NCBI GenBank assembly: GCA_015548865.1 | Contig: JADMXW010000003.1 | Coordinates: 186,001 to 250,000 of the forward strand | Length of the DNA stretch: 64,000 bases | Source: Serratia marcescens | GTDB taxonomy: Bacteria; Pseudomonadota; Gammaproteobacteria; Enterobacterales; Enterobacteriaceae | Direction: 5' to 3' | Shown here: one piece after another, positions 26,476-35,850 of the stretch | How the letters are laid out: each line of letters begins with the position of its first letter | Numbering within the stretch: position 1 is the stretch's first letter | The notes under the pieces: generated by a model | What the model was told of the DNA's origin: nothing | Seen by the model: the letters and a program-made list of their open reading frames with translations, nothing else | Databases searched by the model: none | Made by a program: the position numbers and the translations under genes

Positions 26476-28137
26476 ATGAAAGATTCATGGAGTGATGATA
26501 ATATTTTAATAGAGAGGGAAAAAAAGGAAATTACTAAATTTTGCCATGAGTTTCAAGATTCATTTAAGGCAAGTCTACAACATTTCTTCGGAAATTATAA
26601 CGAGCACTCACAATCTATTGAAGCTTCACTTAATGATGATGCCAGCTTCAGGCAGTCAGTGGTAAGGCTTAAGGATAATGAACATGATATCGAAGGTTGG
26701 GTTGATGTCGTCGGTCGGGGGGCACGCTTGGTTAATCAACATATGGGGAACCCTACCTTGGCGAGTAAAGCTGCAATGAGCGGAGTATCATCGTTTTTAT
26801 GCTCCAGATATCTAGACGTTTATAGAGGCTCTCATGCTTCAGATACTTATAGAGATAGGGCTTATAAGCTACATTCTGAAGTAACAAAACGCGGAATTCA
26901 TACTTCTAATGAAACTGAGTGGTTACTGCCTCCGAGAAGTTCTTTATCTGAACAAGATAAAAAAGGTATCGATATTGTAACGCTCGTTGGTGTTGCTGGA
27001 CACGATAGCATTATAGGGACTAAGCATGATGACAAATTATATGGAGGCAGTGGTAATGACCTGTTGCGAGGGAGAGAGGGTAATGATGTTTTGTATGGCG
27101 GAGAGGGACATGACAATTTAAATGGAGGGATAGGAAATGACGAATTAATGGGGGGAACCAACAACGATCTCTTACAAGGAGGAAGTGGTTCCGATATCTA
27201 TCATTTTCGTTCAGGAGATGGCAACGATATCATCACAGAGTGCAAACGAACACCTGATGATGTCGATATATTACGATTCGGTTCGGGAATATTACCGGAG
27301 CAAGTAATCTTACAGCGTAGCCATGTTAGCAGCAGGAATGATTTGACGCTTAAGATCAGGAACAGTGACGATAGCGTTACCATCAAAGATTTCTTTGGAC
27401 AGTTAGGACCGCAAGTGGAACGTGTTGAGTTTTCTGATGGATCTCATTGGAATATGGCAGCGTTTGCCCAGAAGTATGGTGGTGTTGGAGATATAAACCA
27501 AATTCACTTAAATATCATTGGAGGCGCGCTAGGTCAAAATCACTGCGTTGCCCTTGAAGGCTCATCAACAAGTGGCGTCTGTGATGAGCGTTTCGATGAC
27601 ATTAAAGACATAAGCCGTTCCTGTCTTACTGGGGAAAAATCTACTGTCACCGTCGCCACGTTGCAACATGGCGATGGTGATAAAACGGTCCGTTATGGCT
27701 ACGGGATGACACCGGCAGATGTCACGCTTACAGAGGTAAAAAGTACTCCTGGCCTGGGGGGGACTTATTATAATGACGTTATTCATTCAAGCGATTTTAA
27801 TGATGGCTTATTAATCATGGAAATCAAAGGCGTTCCATCACACGAAAACCAAGTTTCTGATTTTCCAGCACGTCATAACACGAATATTACAGAGTTTTAT
27901 AACGGCACAGTGTGGACCTCGCAGGATATTAGAAAGCACTTCCAGGAAGGGACTCCCTTGCCTACTGCACAACCTGCCGTGCCGAATGTGGGCGGTTCGA
28001 TTCCTCAGCTGCATCAAGATGTCGTTCAGTTTATGGCTGCTGGAGAAGAAGACGATGCTAGCGCCTCCCCCGTGTCGCTGCCGCTAGCAACAGCCTCATC
28101 GAATCAAAATATTCAGCAATCTTCTCTCGCGTATTAA
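26476..28137 (+). CDS. RTX-repeat secreted protein of unknown function
   Basis: The 553-aa protein has no signal peptide. Residues 1-170 form a charged, helical N-terminal domain that I do not recognise. Residues about 176-245 hold six to seven glycine-rich calcium-binding nonapeptides of the GGxGND type (LYGGSGNDLLRGREGND and onward). Residues about 250-335 (SGDGNDIITE, DDVDILRFGSGI) match the haemolysin-type calcium-binding-related module. A second, degenerate copy of that module follows near 400-430 (GDGDKTVRYGYGMTPADV). Such repeats fold on calcium outside the cell after type I export. ABC and HlyD genes follow at once. The gene is visibly AT-richer than its neighbours. Enzyme, toxin and surface-layer roles are all possible. 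Confidence 0.88.
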   Translation: MKDSWSDDNILIEREKKEITKFCHEFQDSFKASLQHFFGNYNEHSQSIEASLNDDASFRQSVVRLKDNEHDIEGWVDVVGRGARLVNQHMGNPTLASKAAMSGVSSFLCSRYLDVYRGSHASDTYRDRAYKLHSEVTKRGIHTSNETEWLLPPRSSLSEQDKKGIDIVTLVGVAGHDSIIGTKHDDKLYGGSGNDLLRGREGNDVLYGGEGHDNLNGGIGNDELMGGTNNDLLQGGSGSDIYHFRSGDGNDIITECKRTPDDVDILRFGSGILPEQVILQRSHVSSRNDLTLKIRNSDDSVTIKDFFGQLGPQVERVEFSDGSHWNMAAFAQKYGGVGDINQIHLNIIGGALGQNHCVALEGSSTSGVCDERFDDIKDISRSCLTGEKSTVTVATLQHGDGDKTVRYGYGMTPADVTLTEVKSTPGLGGTYYNDVIHSSDFNDGLLIMEIKGVPSHENQVSDFPARHNTNITEFYNGTVWTSQDIRKHFQEGTPLPTAQPAVPNVGGSIPQLHQDVVQFMAAGEEDDASASPVSLPLATASSNQNIQQSSLAY

Positions 28138-28149
28138 TGGGGTCAGGGC

Positions 28150-30252
28150 ATGTCTCAGGACAAATACGTGTGGCAAGGGTTGGCATTGATTGCCGGATAC
28201 CACGGTAATGCAGTCAACATCGAGGCATTACAAGCACAGTTCGCCACTGATGCACACCATGATATCAACGTGCAACTGGTTCGCGCCGCGCGTCACTGCG
28301 GTTTTCGATGTCGATATTATCCCCGTATCTCTGTTTCAGGAGACATGCCCACACCTGCTTTGATTTGTTTGCCGGAAAAAGGGTATGTCTTGCTGTTGGC
28401 AATCAAAGAGGGAAAGTGGCTGATACAAGAGATATCCCGCGATCGACCTGAAATTTTTCAGCCCACGCAGGGGCAGACAGTGAGCGGTTTCTTGTTCACT
28501 CGGCGTTTTTTCTCTGGCGGCTTGGCGCAGGAGTTTAATTTACGCTGGTTTGCTCAGGCTTTTGTTCGCTACAAAAGGCTGATTGCTGAGATCATACTTG
28601 CCTCCTTTTTTATTCAGATATTGGCGCTGATTCTTCCGTTATTCTTTCAGATTGTTGTGGATAAGGTATTGGCGCACCAAAGTTTGTCTACTTTGGATGT
28701 GCTAGCGCTGGGGATGATTTGTGTCACGCTGGCGGATGTGGTGCTGGATGGGTTGCGTAATTATCAATTGGCCCATACTTCGCAGCGTATTGATGCCACA
28801 TTAAGTTCGCTGCTCTATCGTCATCTGCTGTCGCTTCCCTTGGGATGGTTTCGTGGGCGTCAGACCGGGATGACCGTCGCGCGGGTACATGAGCTCAAAA
28901 CGGTACGGGAATTCTTGACCGGCAGTGCCATGACGTTAGGTTTGGATCTGTTATTCACTGTTGTCTTTTTTGTCGTTATGGCGATGTATAGCCTTTCTTT
29001 GACCGTCGTTGTGTTGATATCCCTGCTGCCTTATATCGTCTTGTCTGCTGCAATTACACGACCACTACGGAATCGATTAGAGGATCAGTTTCGGCAAGGT
29101 GCGAAGAATCAGGCTTTTCTGGTTGAGAGCATCACGGCGATTGAACCTGTCAAAGCCATGTCTGTGGAGCATCACCTGACGCGCCGCTGGGATGAACAGA
29201 CGGCGGCATTTGTCAGCAGTAGTTTTAAAACCAGTAAGTTGAGCAATATTGCCAATCAGATATCGCGTTTTATCAGCAGGATAACCAGTGTGGTTATTTT
29301 GTGGTACGGCTCTCGGCTAGTGATTGATGGGGGTATGACCGTTGGAGGGCTTATTGCCTTTAATATGTTTGCTGGACAAGTTACCGGCCCCATCTTACGT
29401 CTGGTGCAATTGTGGCAGGATGTGCAGCAGGTCTCTATTTCCGTTAAGCGCCTGGGAGACATTCTGAATGTTCCGCCCGAGCAACAGCAGCAAAGCGGTG
29501 TAACGCTTGCGGAAATACAGGGAGCCGTACGTTTTGCTGATATCCGATTCTCCTATCGTATTGATGCGCCTCCCGTATTGGATGGCCTCAACTTATCCGT
29601 GCATGCTGGGGAAATCATTGGCGTTGTTGGCCGCTCTGGTTCGGGCAAAAGTACCTTGGCTCGGCTGATACAGCGTCTTTATCTTCCCTCGGCTGGACAG
29701 ATCTTTATTGATGACACCGACATTGCGCATACCGATCCGCATTGGTTGCGGCGAAGTGTCAGTGTGGTATTGCAGGAGACACAGCTTTTTTCTGGCACAG
29801 TGCGCGACAACATTGCGTTAGCGCTGCCTAACTCCCTCATAGAACAGGTTATTTCTGCGGCCACTCTGGCTGGCGCGCATGAGTTTATCAGTGCGCTACC
29901 GCTGGGCTACGACACTCCGGTCGGTGAACAAGGCAATCTCTTTTCCGGTGGGCAAAAACAGCGTATCGGTATTGCACGAGCCCTTATCACTCAGCCTAAA
30001 ATTCTGATTTTGGATGAGGCCACCAGTGCGCTGGATTATGAATCAGAACGCGTAATTCAGAACAATATGGCCGAAATATGCCGTGGCAGAACGGTATTCA
30101 TTATTGCTCATCGGTTGTCGGCGGTGCGCCGTGCTGACCGTATCATTGCCATGGCATCAGGCAAGGTGAGTGAGCAAGGCTCGCATGACGAGCTTCTGGC
30201 TCAGGGGGGACTGTATGCCCGACTTTATGCTTTGCAGCAAGGAGAAGTGTGA
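28150..30252 (+). CDS. Type I secretion ABC exporter (HlyB-like, degenerate C39 domain)
   Basis: The 700-aa exporter has an N-terminal C39-peptidase-like domain (1-125). The catalytic cysteine is absent (ALIAGYHG where peptidases have a DCG motif), so it should bind the RTX substrate rather than cut it, as in HlyB. Six membrane helices follow (about 145-425). The ATPase domain has Walker A GRSGSGKST (about 497), Walker B ILILDEATSALD and the H-loop IAHRL. The signature reads FSGGQKQR instead of the usual LSGGQ. It begins 12 bp after the RTX gene and overlaps the adaptor gene. Confidence 0.94.
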   Translation: MSQDKYVWQGLALIAGYHGNAVNIEALQAQFATDAHHDINVQLVRAARHCGFRCRYYPRISVSGDMPTPALICLPEKGYVLLLAIKEGKWLIQEISRDRPEIFQPTQGQTVSGFLFTRRFFSGGLAQEFNLRWFAQAFVRYKRLIAEIILASFFIQILALILPLFFQIVVDKVLAHQSLSTLDVLALGMICVTLADVVLDGLRNYQLAHTSQRIDATLSSLLYRHLLSLPLGWFRGRQTGMTVARVHELKTVREFLTGSAMTLGLDLLFTVVFFVVMAMYSLSLTVVVLISLLPYIVLSAAITRPLRNRLEDQFRQGAKNQAFLVESITAIEPVKAMSVEHHLTRRWDEQTAAFVSSSFKTSKLSNIANQISRFISRITSVVILWYGSRLVIDGGMTVGGLIAFNMFAGQVTGPILRLVQLWQDVQQVSISVKRLGDILNVPPEQQQQSGVTLAEIQGAVRFADIRFSYRIDAPPVLDGLNLSVHAGEIIGVVGRSGSGKSTLARLIQRLYLPSAGQIFIDDTDIAHTDPHWLRRSVSVVLQETQLFSGTVRDNIALALPNSLIEQVISAATLAGAHEFISALPLGYDTPVGEQGNLFSGGQKQRIGIARALITQPKILILDEATSALDYESERVIQNNMAEICRGRTVFIIAHRLSAVRRADRIIAMASGKVSEQGSHDELLAQGGLYARLYALQQGEV

Positions 30253-31580
30253 TGAGTGCGCACTATCGTGAATTTCTGCCTGCGGTAATTGAAATCCAGG
30301 ACACCCCCCCCTCTCCTATAGGCAGAGCCATTTTATGGGTCATTATGGGCTCACTTGTCCTTGCCGTAGTGTGGGCAGCGTTTGGAAAGGTTGATGTTGT
30401 GGCTGTGACTCAGGGCAAGGTGGCAGTGAAGGCGCTGTCTCGTCCTGTCAGTACGGCGGTAACGGCAGAAATTGCTAGTGTATTGGTGCAAGACGGCATG
30501 CTGGTTAATCAGGGACAAGCACTCATTAAACTGAACAGCCAGCATCTGGATGAACACGCCGAAGAACTGTGGTTGAGGCAAAAGATAAATCGTTTTCACC
30601 TTGTGCGATTGGATATGCTCAATCGGTATTACAACAGACAAGATTGGTCGAGTGTATTTCCGGAGCGTTACCGGCGTGAAGATACCCCGCTAGCAGATCA
30701 GCTTGCTGCCCTGCTGATAACCGAGATAGAGAATGATCGGTATGAGAAAGGGGTATATGAAAGTAAAAAAGCGGTGTTACATGCACAAATGATGGGGTAT
30801 CGATCTCGCCAACGGTTGGTTGAAGAACAGTTGCAGGTATTGCAAGAGCAATATGATGCGATTGAACGCTTGTACCATAAAAAAATAACCAGTCGCGATA
30901 GCCTGTTAGAGATTAAAAAGAAATATCTTGAGGCGCGCCATGCCGTCGATGGTGCGGCGGCAAACCTGGAAGAGAGCCAACGCAGCCTGGTGCAGTTGGA
31001 ACAGGAGCAAAACAGCACGGAGGCGAAAAAAATCAATTCGGTAACACAGAATAAGACTGAACGTGAACATGAAAATCACCTGCTGGCGAGCCAACTTAAA
31101 CAGATCAATGCTCAGATAGCACAATATACTTTGCGCTCACCTGTTGGGGGCATCGTTGATTCGCTAGCTTTCCGCGATGCGGGAGGCGCAGTCGAACCTC
31201 CCCAGGAACTGCTCAAGATTGTCCCGGTTGATAGTGAGCTCGTGGCAGAGGTGTTGATCAAAAATCAGGACGTGGGCTTTTTACGCGTGGGGCAACCGGT
31301 GACTGTAAAAATTAACACATTTGATTTTACGCGCTACGGCTGGATAGAGGGGACGCTACAGAAAATTTCGGCTGATGCTACTGAGGATAAAGCGCTTGGA
31401 CTGGTTTATCGCGCTGTAATTACATTAAAGAACAGGACGTTGCACGTTGGACGGGATGAATGGCAATTGGAACCTGGTATGCAAGTGACTGCGGAAATCA
31501 AAACTGGGAAAAGGACGTTCCTTAGCTATCTCCTCAGCCCTGCAATGGAGGCGCTGAATGATGTGGGCAAGCAGCGCTAA
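30252..31580 (+). CDS. Type I secretion membrane-fusion protein (HlyD-like)
   Basis: The 442-aa adaptor has one N-terminal membrane helix (about 27-47), a lipoyl half (VSTAVTAEIASVLVQDGMLV), a long coiled coil (about 90-285), the second lipoyl half (YTLRSPVGGIVDSL) and a beta barrel ending near residue 430. It bridges the ABC exporter and an outer-membrane TolC. I use the ATG that overlaps the exporter stop codon (TGATG). There is no TolC gene in this operon; a TolC-like gene of the neighbouring cluster or the housekeeping TolC must serve. Confidence 0.94.
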   Translation: MSAHYREFLPAVIEIQDTPPSPIGRAILWVIMGSLVLAVVWAAFGKVDVVAVTQGKVAVKALSRPVSTAVTAEIASVLVQDGMLVNQGQALIKLNSQHLDEHAEELWLRQKINRFHLVRLDMLNRYYNRQDWSSVFPERYRREDTPLADQLAALLITEIENDRYEKGVYESKKAVLHAQMMGYRSRQRLVEEQLQVLQEQYDAIERLYHKKITSRDSLLEIKKKYLEARHAVDGAAANLEESQRSLVQLEQEQNSTEAKKINSVTQNKTEREHENHLLASQLKQINAQIAQYTLRSPVGGIVDSLAFRDAGGAVEPPQELLKIVPVDSELVAEVLIKNQDVGFLRVGQPVTVKINTFDFTRYGWIEGTLQKISADATEDKALGLVYRAVITLKNRTLHVGRDEWQLEPGMQVTAEIKTGKRTFLSYLLSPAMEALNDVGKQR

Positions 31581-31622
31581 AAATATGCTATCCATTGCCC
31601 AGAACGTCATTTGTCAGAAGAA

Positions 31623-32213
31623 TTATTTTTGTCTTTGTGAATAAACCGTTGGTTTAGCAACGGTCATCTGATTTAGCAGTTGCTCCCGCTCTTGCCATAC
31701 ATGAGCAAACGAATCGGTCATCGGCGGATCAAATTTGTGTTTCTTGAGAAAGTACCCGACACCAAGGGCGGCAATGTAGGTTTTATTATCCAGCGGTGTT
31801 TTGTGTTCCAGTAAGGTCTCGATAAATTTTTTACCGCGTTGTGTGATGGCCGGGTCTTTTTCCTGAGAAAGCTTATTGTTACGGGGGATTTGTTGGCAAA
31901 TGCGAGTGGCCGTTCCTCTCAGTCTGGTATTTTTAAAGATGTCATCGACAGAGGTGACAGCAATGCCGATTGCATTGCAGCGGCCTTCATATCCCTCTTT
32001 AGCTGCACGGCGGTACGTGCTTTCTAGACAAGGGTGTTTACCTGTAGTGTGAAACAAATACGTCTCGTGTCTTATCGTCAGTGGTGAGAGTAAGCAGTTT
32101 TCAACTTTGAGCGTCATCTGGGCTATTTTTTTTTGCGGGGCGCACTTTTCCTTGTGTTCATACATGTTAATGAGAGCGCTGATGCTATGAGCTTTGTCGA
32201 GCGGGTTAATCAT
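31623..32213 (-). CDS. Hypothetical 196-aa Cys/His-containing protein
   Basis: I do not recognise this protein. It is soluble, basic and has six cysteines scattered through the chain (KCAP, ENCLL, HPCLES, GRCN, RICQQ) but no signal peptide or lipobox. The C-terminal half looks helical (TQRGKKFIETLLEHK, ALGVGYFLKKHK). The ATG has a good AAGGATGAC site. It lies 152 bp downstream of the M50/HlyD fusion on the same strand and converges on the HlyD-like gene. It could be the last gene of the giant-exoprotein operon or a separate cargo or regulator. It is not an HlyC-type acyltransferase as far as I can see. Confidence 0.7.
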   Translation of the reverse strand: MINPLDKAHSISALINMYEHKEKCAPQKKIAQMTLKVENCLLSPLTIRHETYLFHTTGKHPCLESTYRRAAKEGYEGRCNAIGIAVTSVDDIFKNTRLRGTATRICQQIPRNNKLSQEKDPAITQRGKKFIETLLEHKTPLDNKTYIAALGVGYFLKKHKFDPPMTDSFAHVWQEREQLLNQMTVAKPTVYSQRQK

Positions 32214-32365
32214 GTCATCCTTCCTTGTTGTTCCTTATGAAGGATCAAGTATGCGTTATAGTCAGTTGTTTTCTTCTTGAAAACGTTCCCTATGGTATTG
32301 ATGCTTGAGGGGGAATCACGTCCTACGATATCATTGCCTAATGACGTGTTCTATGGTATCGACGT

Positions 32366-34495
32366 TCAGAATGATAACTCGCGAATCATCACTGCCGAAG
32401 CGAGTTTCCAGCCGCGCACCAGCAGGCTTTGCGCTCCACCTTTCATTACCACTGTGCCACGTAGCACCTGTCCAGGCGCGTGAAAATCGGGCGGGAGCCG
32501 TAGCAGAACACGATATACCGCTTGTTCTGGGTGGAGCTTACGCTGTGCATCACTCAAGGTGGCGATTGCACCACCATAAAGGGATGCTAACTCCGGCACG
32601 TTGTTTAGATCGCGTACGGCAGTGCTGTCAATATCTGTGATGGTGAGGGGCATAGCACTGTGGTTAACATCCTGAGCATAAAACGTACCGGGACTACCGA
32701 TACGAAGGCGCTGCCAATCTCTTTCAGAAACGAAGGCCTCGACCAGCCCGCCGATGGGTTGTGTTATCACCGCCAGCCATTCACCCTGACCGAGCCACTC
32801 GCCTTCAGATAGCGGCGTGGCCATATCTGCTACTATGCCAGTCATCGGGGCGCGTACCGTTAGCTGTTCGGATTGGCGTAACAGCACCTGTAAACGCTGT
32901 TGTGCGGCATCCCGTTCTTGTTTGACGCGCAGGTGATCGCCTGCGGCCTCTTTATTAAATAACTGGAACGTGCTTTGCCACTCCAGTGTGGCAATTTGCT
33001 GCTCCAATTGTTGTCGCTCGTGGGTCAGAGGTTCAGCCGAGAGCTGAAACAGTACTTGTCCGGCCTGAACCGGTTGACCAACCTTTACCTCGATACGAGC
33101 GAGCATGGCAGGTAGCGGCGTGTAGAGGCTACTTTGCTGCTCCGCTCGCAGTAAAGCGGGTGCGTAAACGCTTCGTTGCCAAGGCAGTAGCAGGAGAAGG
33201 AGTACAAGGGCACTGAGCGTCAGGGTGATCATCATATTACGGTTCATACGGTAATCCTTGCGGCGTTGGCTCCACGCGCGTAGCTCATTTACGATGGGCA
33301 TCACCACGAAAACCCCGATCTCCACGGCAAACAGCAGCATGCCCAACAGTTTAAAGGCCATGTGGTAGACCAGAATTGCGATACCGGTAAACAGGAACAG
33401 ACGGTAGATCCACACCGTAAAGGCATAGCCGACCAGCGTGCGTTGCAACCAGCGGGGAAAAACCTCTGGTGGTGCATCCCCAAGGCCAAACAACCACTCG
33501 CGCATCTGCCAGCGGCCCATGGTGAAACCGCGCTGTTGCAAGTTTGGCACCTGCAAGGCATCCGACAGCAAGAAATAGCCATCGAACCGCATCAATGGAC
33601 TCAGGTTGACTGCCAGTGTCATGATCCAGGTTGTGGTTGCCAGCATAAAGGCAGCGCTGCGCAACATGCCATCAGGTAGGAAACTCCAGGCCAAGGTGGC
33701 CCAGGCCGCTAACGCCAGCTCAGTCAGCATACCAGCGGCCCCGATGATTATGCGTTGACGCCGCCGCGTCAGTTTCCATGATCCCGAGGTATCCGTGTAG
33801 AGCATTGGCATCATCACCAGAAATGCTACGCCCATGGTGGCGACGCGCGCGCCAAAGTGTTTACAGGCGTAGGCATGTCCGAATTCGTGCAGGATCTTGG
33901 TAAAGCACAGTGTGAGCCCGGCCAGTGCGGCACCTTCCAGCGTGAAAAAATGCAGAAATGTGTGAGTGAAGGTGTCCCATTGCCGTCCGACGAGGAACAG
34001 CCCCAACACGCCAGCCAATAATGTCAGCGTTAAAAACGGGCGGCGATAAAAGGGGGCGATCCAGGGTAGCGTGGCGCTAAGAAAACGGTCTGGATGCCAT
34101 AAAGGGATACGGAAAAAAAGATAGTTCTTTAATAACATGCGCCACAATGATACCCGTGAACGCGCTACTTGCTGAGAAAATTGCGCCAGTGCCTTATCGC
34201 CGCAAACGCGTGTCAGACTGTTGGTTTGCAGAAATTGGTTAAAATAGTGCACATCACTCTCATCCAACACCAGCGTAGAGCTGTGTTGGATGTCTGCAAT
34301 AATGCGTGCAGCGTTCCCCAAAGACCAGCGAGATAGCATCGCCATCTCTGGCCAACCGATACGAAAATAGAGACCGCGTAGTGGATCTTCCAACGTCCAA
34401 CTGGGAGAACCATCACGGTTCGCTGGGCCGACATGTAAAATCAACTCATCCCGTAACGGGCTGAGTGCAGTGGCTGAAGGGGTTCCCGGTAGCAT
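32366..34495 (-). CDS. M50 site-2-protease/HlyD-type fusion protein
   Basis: The 709-aa protein has three parts. Residues 1-120 are cytosolic, with a winged-helix-like look. Residues about 150-440 are a multi-helix membrane M50 metallopeptidase with the zinc motif HEFGH (203-207) and the distal aspartate in LMRFDGYF (D305). Residues about 455-700 are a periplasmic membrane-fusion module with paired lipoyl halves (ARIEVKVGQPVQAGQVLF and LTVRAPMTGIVADM) around a coiled coil. Such fusions are annotated as putative peptide zinc metalloproteases. The active-site residues are intact. The start overlaps the upstream stop (TAATG). In this cluster it takes the place where an ABC ATPase would be expected. 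Confidence 0.88.
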   Translation of the reverse strand: MLPGTPSATALSPLRDELILHVGPANRDGSPSWTLEDPLRGLYFRIGWPEMAMLSRWSLGNAARIIADIQHSSTLVLDESDVHYFNQFLQTNSLTRVCGDKALAQFSQQVARSRVSLWRMLLKNYLFFRIPLWHPDRFLSATLPWIAPFYRRPFLTLTLLAGVLGLFLVGRQWDTFTHTFLHFFTLEGAALAGLTLCFTKILHEFGHAYACKHFGARVATMGVAFLVMMPMLYTDTSGSWKLTRRRQRIIIGAAGMLTELALAAWATLAWSFLPDGMLRSAAFMLATTTWIMTLAVNLSPLMRFDGYFLLSDALQVPNLQQRGFTMGRWQMREWLFGLGDAPPEVFPRWLQRTLVGYAFTVWIYRLFLFTGIAILVYHMAFKLLGMLLFAVEIGVFVVMPIVNELRAWSQRRKDYRMNRNMMITLTLSALVLLLLLLPWQRSVYAPALLRAEQQSSLYTPLPAMLARIEVKVGQPVQAGQVLFQLSAEPLTHERQQLEQQIATLEWQSTFQLFNKEAAGDHLRVKQERDAAQQRLQVLLRQSEQLTVRAPMTGIVADMATPLSEGEWLGQGEWLAVITQPIGGLVEAFVSERDWQRLRIGSPGTFYAQDVNHSAMPLTITDIDSTAVRDLNNVPELASLYGGAIATLSDAQRKLHPEQAVYRVLLRLPPDFHAPGQVLRGTVVMKGGAQSLLVRGWKLASAVMIRELSF

Positions 34496-35850
34496 TAAAC
34501 CCCCAGCCAGACGCGCAGCGTCGCCAGCGGTTTACGCAGCAGATAAGCGACCAGCAGCGTACGCTTACCGTACAGCTTGGCCGTGCCTTTTAGCCCGACT
34601 CGCCGTTGCGTATCGTCTTCGGTAAAGCGTGCGCGCAGGCGGTAGGCAATCACATTATCTGGCGTGAGCGCCGCACGATAGCCGATTTGCGTCAGTTGCG
34701 CATCCTGAGCGGCATTGGGAGCAACATTCAGGAATAACCGAACGTCTGCACCGGTTTCAAGCGCAATGGCATCCGCAGCAGGCAGTTGGATCTCTAACTC
34801 CACATCTTTCGGATCGGCCACCATCATGATCCGCTCTCCGACTGCCACGGAACGGCCAATCCATTCGCTGGCATCGTCAAACACAGCCACACCGTCGCGT
34901 GGTGAAGTTAACTGCATACGTTCCAGTTGGCGCTGAAGAAAATCTCGCTCACTTTGCGCCTGTTCACGGCGGCTTTGCAGAACAGCCAGACTGGCCTTGC
35001 TGTTAGCATCAAACAGAGCCTGCTGCTGAGCCTGCCGATACTGGGCATCGGCAGTGGCAAACGTCTGGCGGGCGGCTTCTAATCGGTTTTCCAGTTCGCG
35101 TACATCCAACCGTACCAAAGGCTGATTGGCGCGAATGGGTTGGTTGGGGCGCACCAGAATATCGTCTATCACGCCAGCGACAGGTGCACGCACCATTACG
35201 GGCTGATGCGCCACAATCTCTGCTGGGGCCAGCACGGACTGACGCACCGGTATCAGCATCACTAACACCAGTGCCACTGTGCTAAGCAGAAAGATACGGC
35301 GTTTTTTCGGGTGCGTTGGTGTAGTACGGCGTTGTTTATGCAAACTGGACCAGGCGTGAGCGTAAGGTTCTGCCAGTGTTTCCAGTAGCAGGATCTCCGG
35401 TGCCAGCCATGCTGTTTCGCGTGCCAAAATCAACGTGAGTGAGGTATCACCCTGAGCAGATCGCAATGGCAACCACAATACGTGTTCGGGTAGATGCTCA
35501 TGCCATAACGCCTGATCGTCAACGGGCAGATCCTGACAGCGTACTGTACCGCTCAGGCGCTGTTCTGCCTGCCATTGGCGGCACCACCGGCTAAAGGTGC
35601 TGCAAAAAGGCGCATTGTGATCGAGTGATGCCAACCCGGAAACGGCCTCTAATCGCTGCTGATCGTTGCTCCACAGCAGCGCCTGGCGATATTTCACCAG
35701 CGAATGGGTTTCATTGACGATGAAAAATGCCAGTTCATCGGGTGTTTCACGCGCTCTGGCACGTCGTTGCAGTTGCAACAATTCAGCCAGCAGCGCGAGC
35801 TGTGGGTCTTGCTCTGCATTTGCTGCAGGCGCGGCTGTTGGGCGATTCAT
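34495..35850 (-). CDS. Membrane-fusion adaptor with GAF-like cytosolic N-domain
   Basis: The 451-aa protein is split by one membrane helix (about 186-205). Residues 1-180 are cytosolic and resemble a GAF-type sensor fold (FFIVNETHSLVKYRQALLW, HVLWLPLRSAQGDTSLTLIL). After the helix come the lipoyl half VMVRAPVAGVIDDILVRPNQ, a short coiled coil (about 245-310) and a beta barrel (LTSPRDGVAVFDDASEWIGR onward). Adaptors normally have only a few residues in the cytosol, so the large inner domain is unusual and could sense a signal or contact the M50 protein. It overlaps its upstream neighbour by ATGA and its downstream neighbour by TAATG. Confidence 0.85.
   Translation of the reverse strand: MNRPTAAPAANAEQDPQLALLAELLQLQRRARARETPDELAFFIVNETHSLVKYRQALLWSNDQQRLEAVSGLASLDHNAPFCSTFSRWCRQWQAEQRLSGTVRCQDLPVDDQALWHEHLPEHVLWLPLRSAQGDTSLTLILARETAWLAPEILLLETLAEPYAHAWSSLHKQRRTTPTHPKKRRIFLLSTVALVLVMLIPVRQSVLAPAEIVAHQPVMVRAPVAGVIDDILVRPNQPIRANQPLVRLDVRELENRLEAARQTFATADAQYRQAQQQALFDANSKASLAVLQSRREQAQSERDFLQRQLERMQLTSPRDGVAVFDDASEWIGRSVAVGERIMMVADPKDVELEIQLPAADAIALETGADVRLFLNVAPNAAQDAQLTQIGYRAALTPDNVIAYRLRARFTEDDTQRRVGLKGTAKLYGKRTLLVAYLLRKPLATLRVWLGV

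Noticed and set aside
31623-32213. HlyC-type toxin acyltransferase next to the RTX genes
   Set aside because: The 196-aa protein lacks the HlyC length, catalytic histidine/aspartate context and orientation (it is antisense to the RTX operon).
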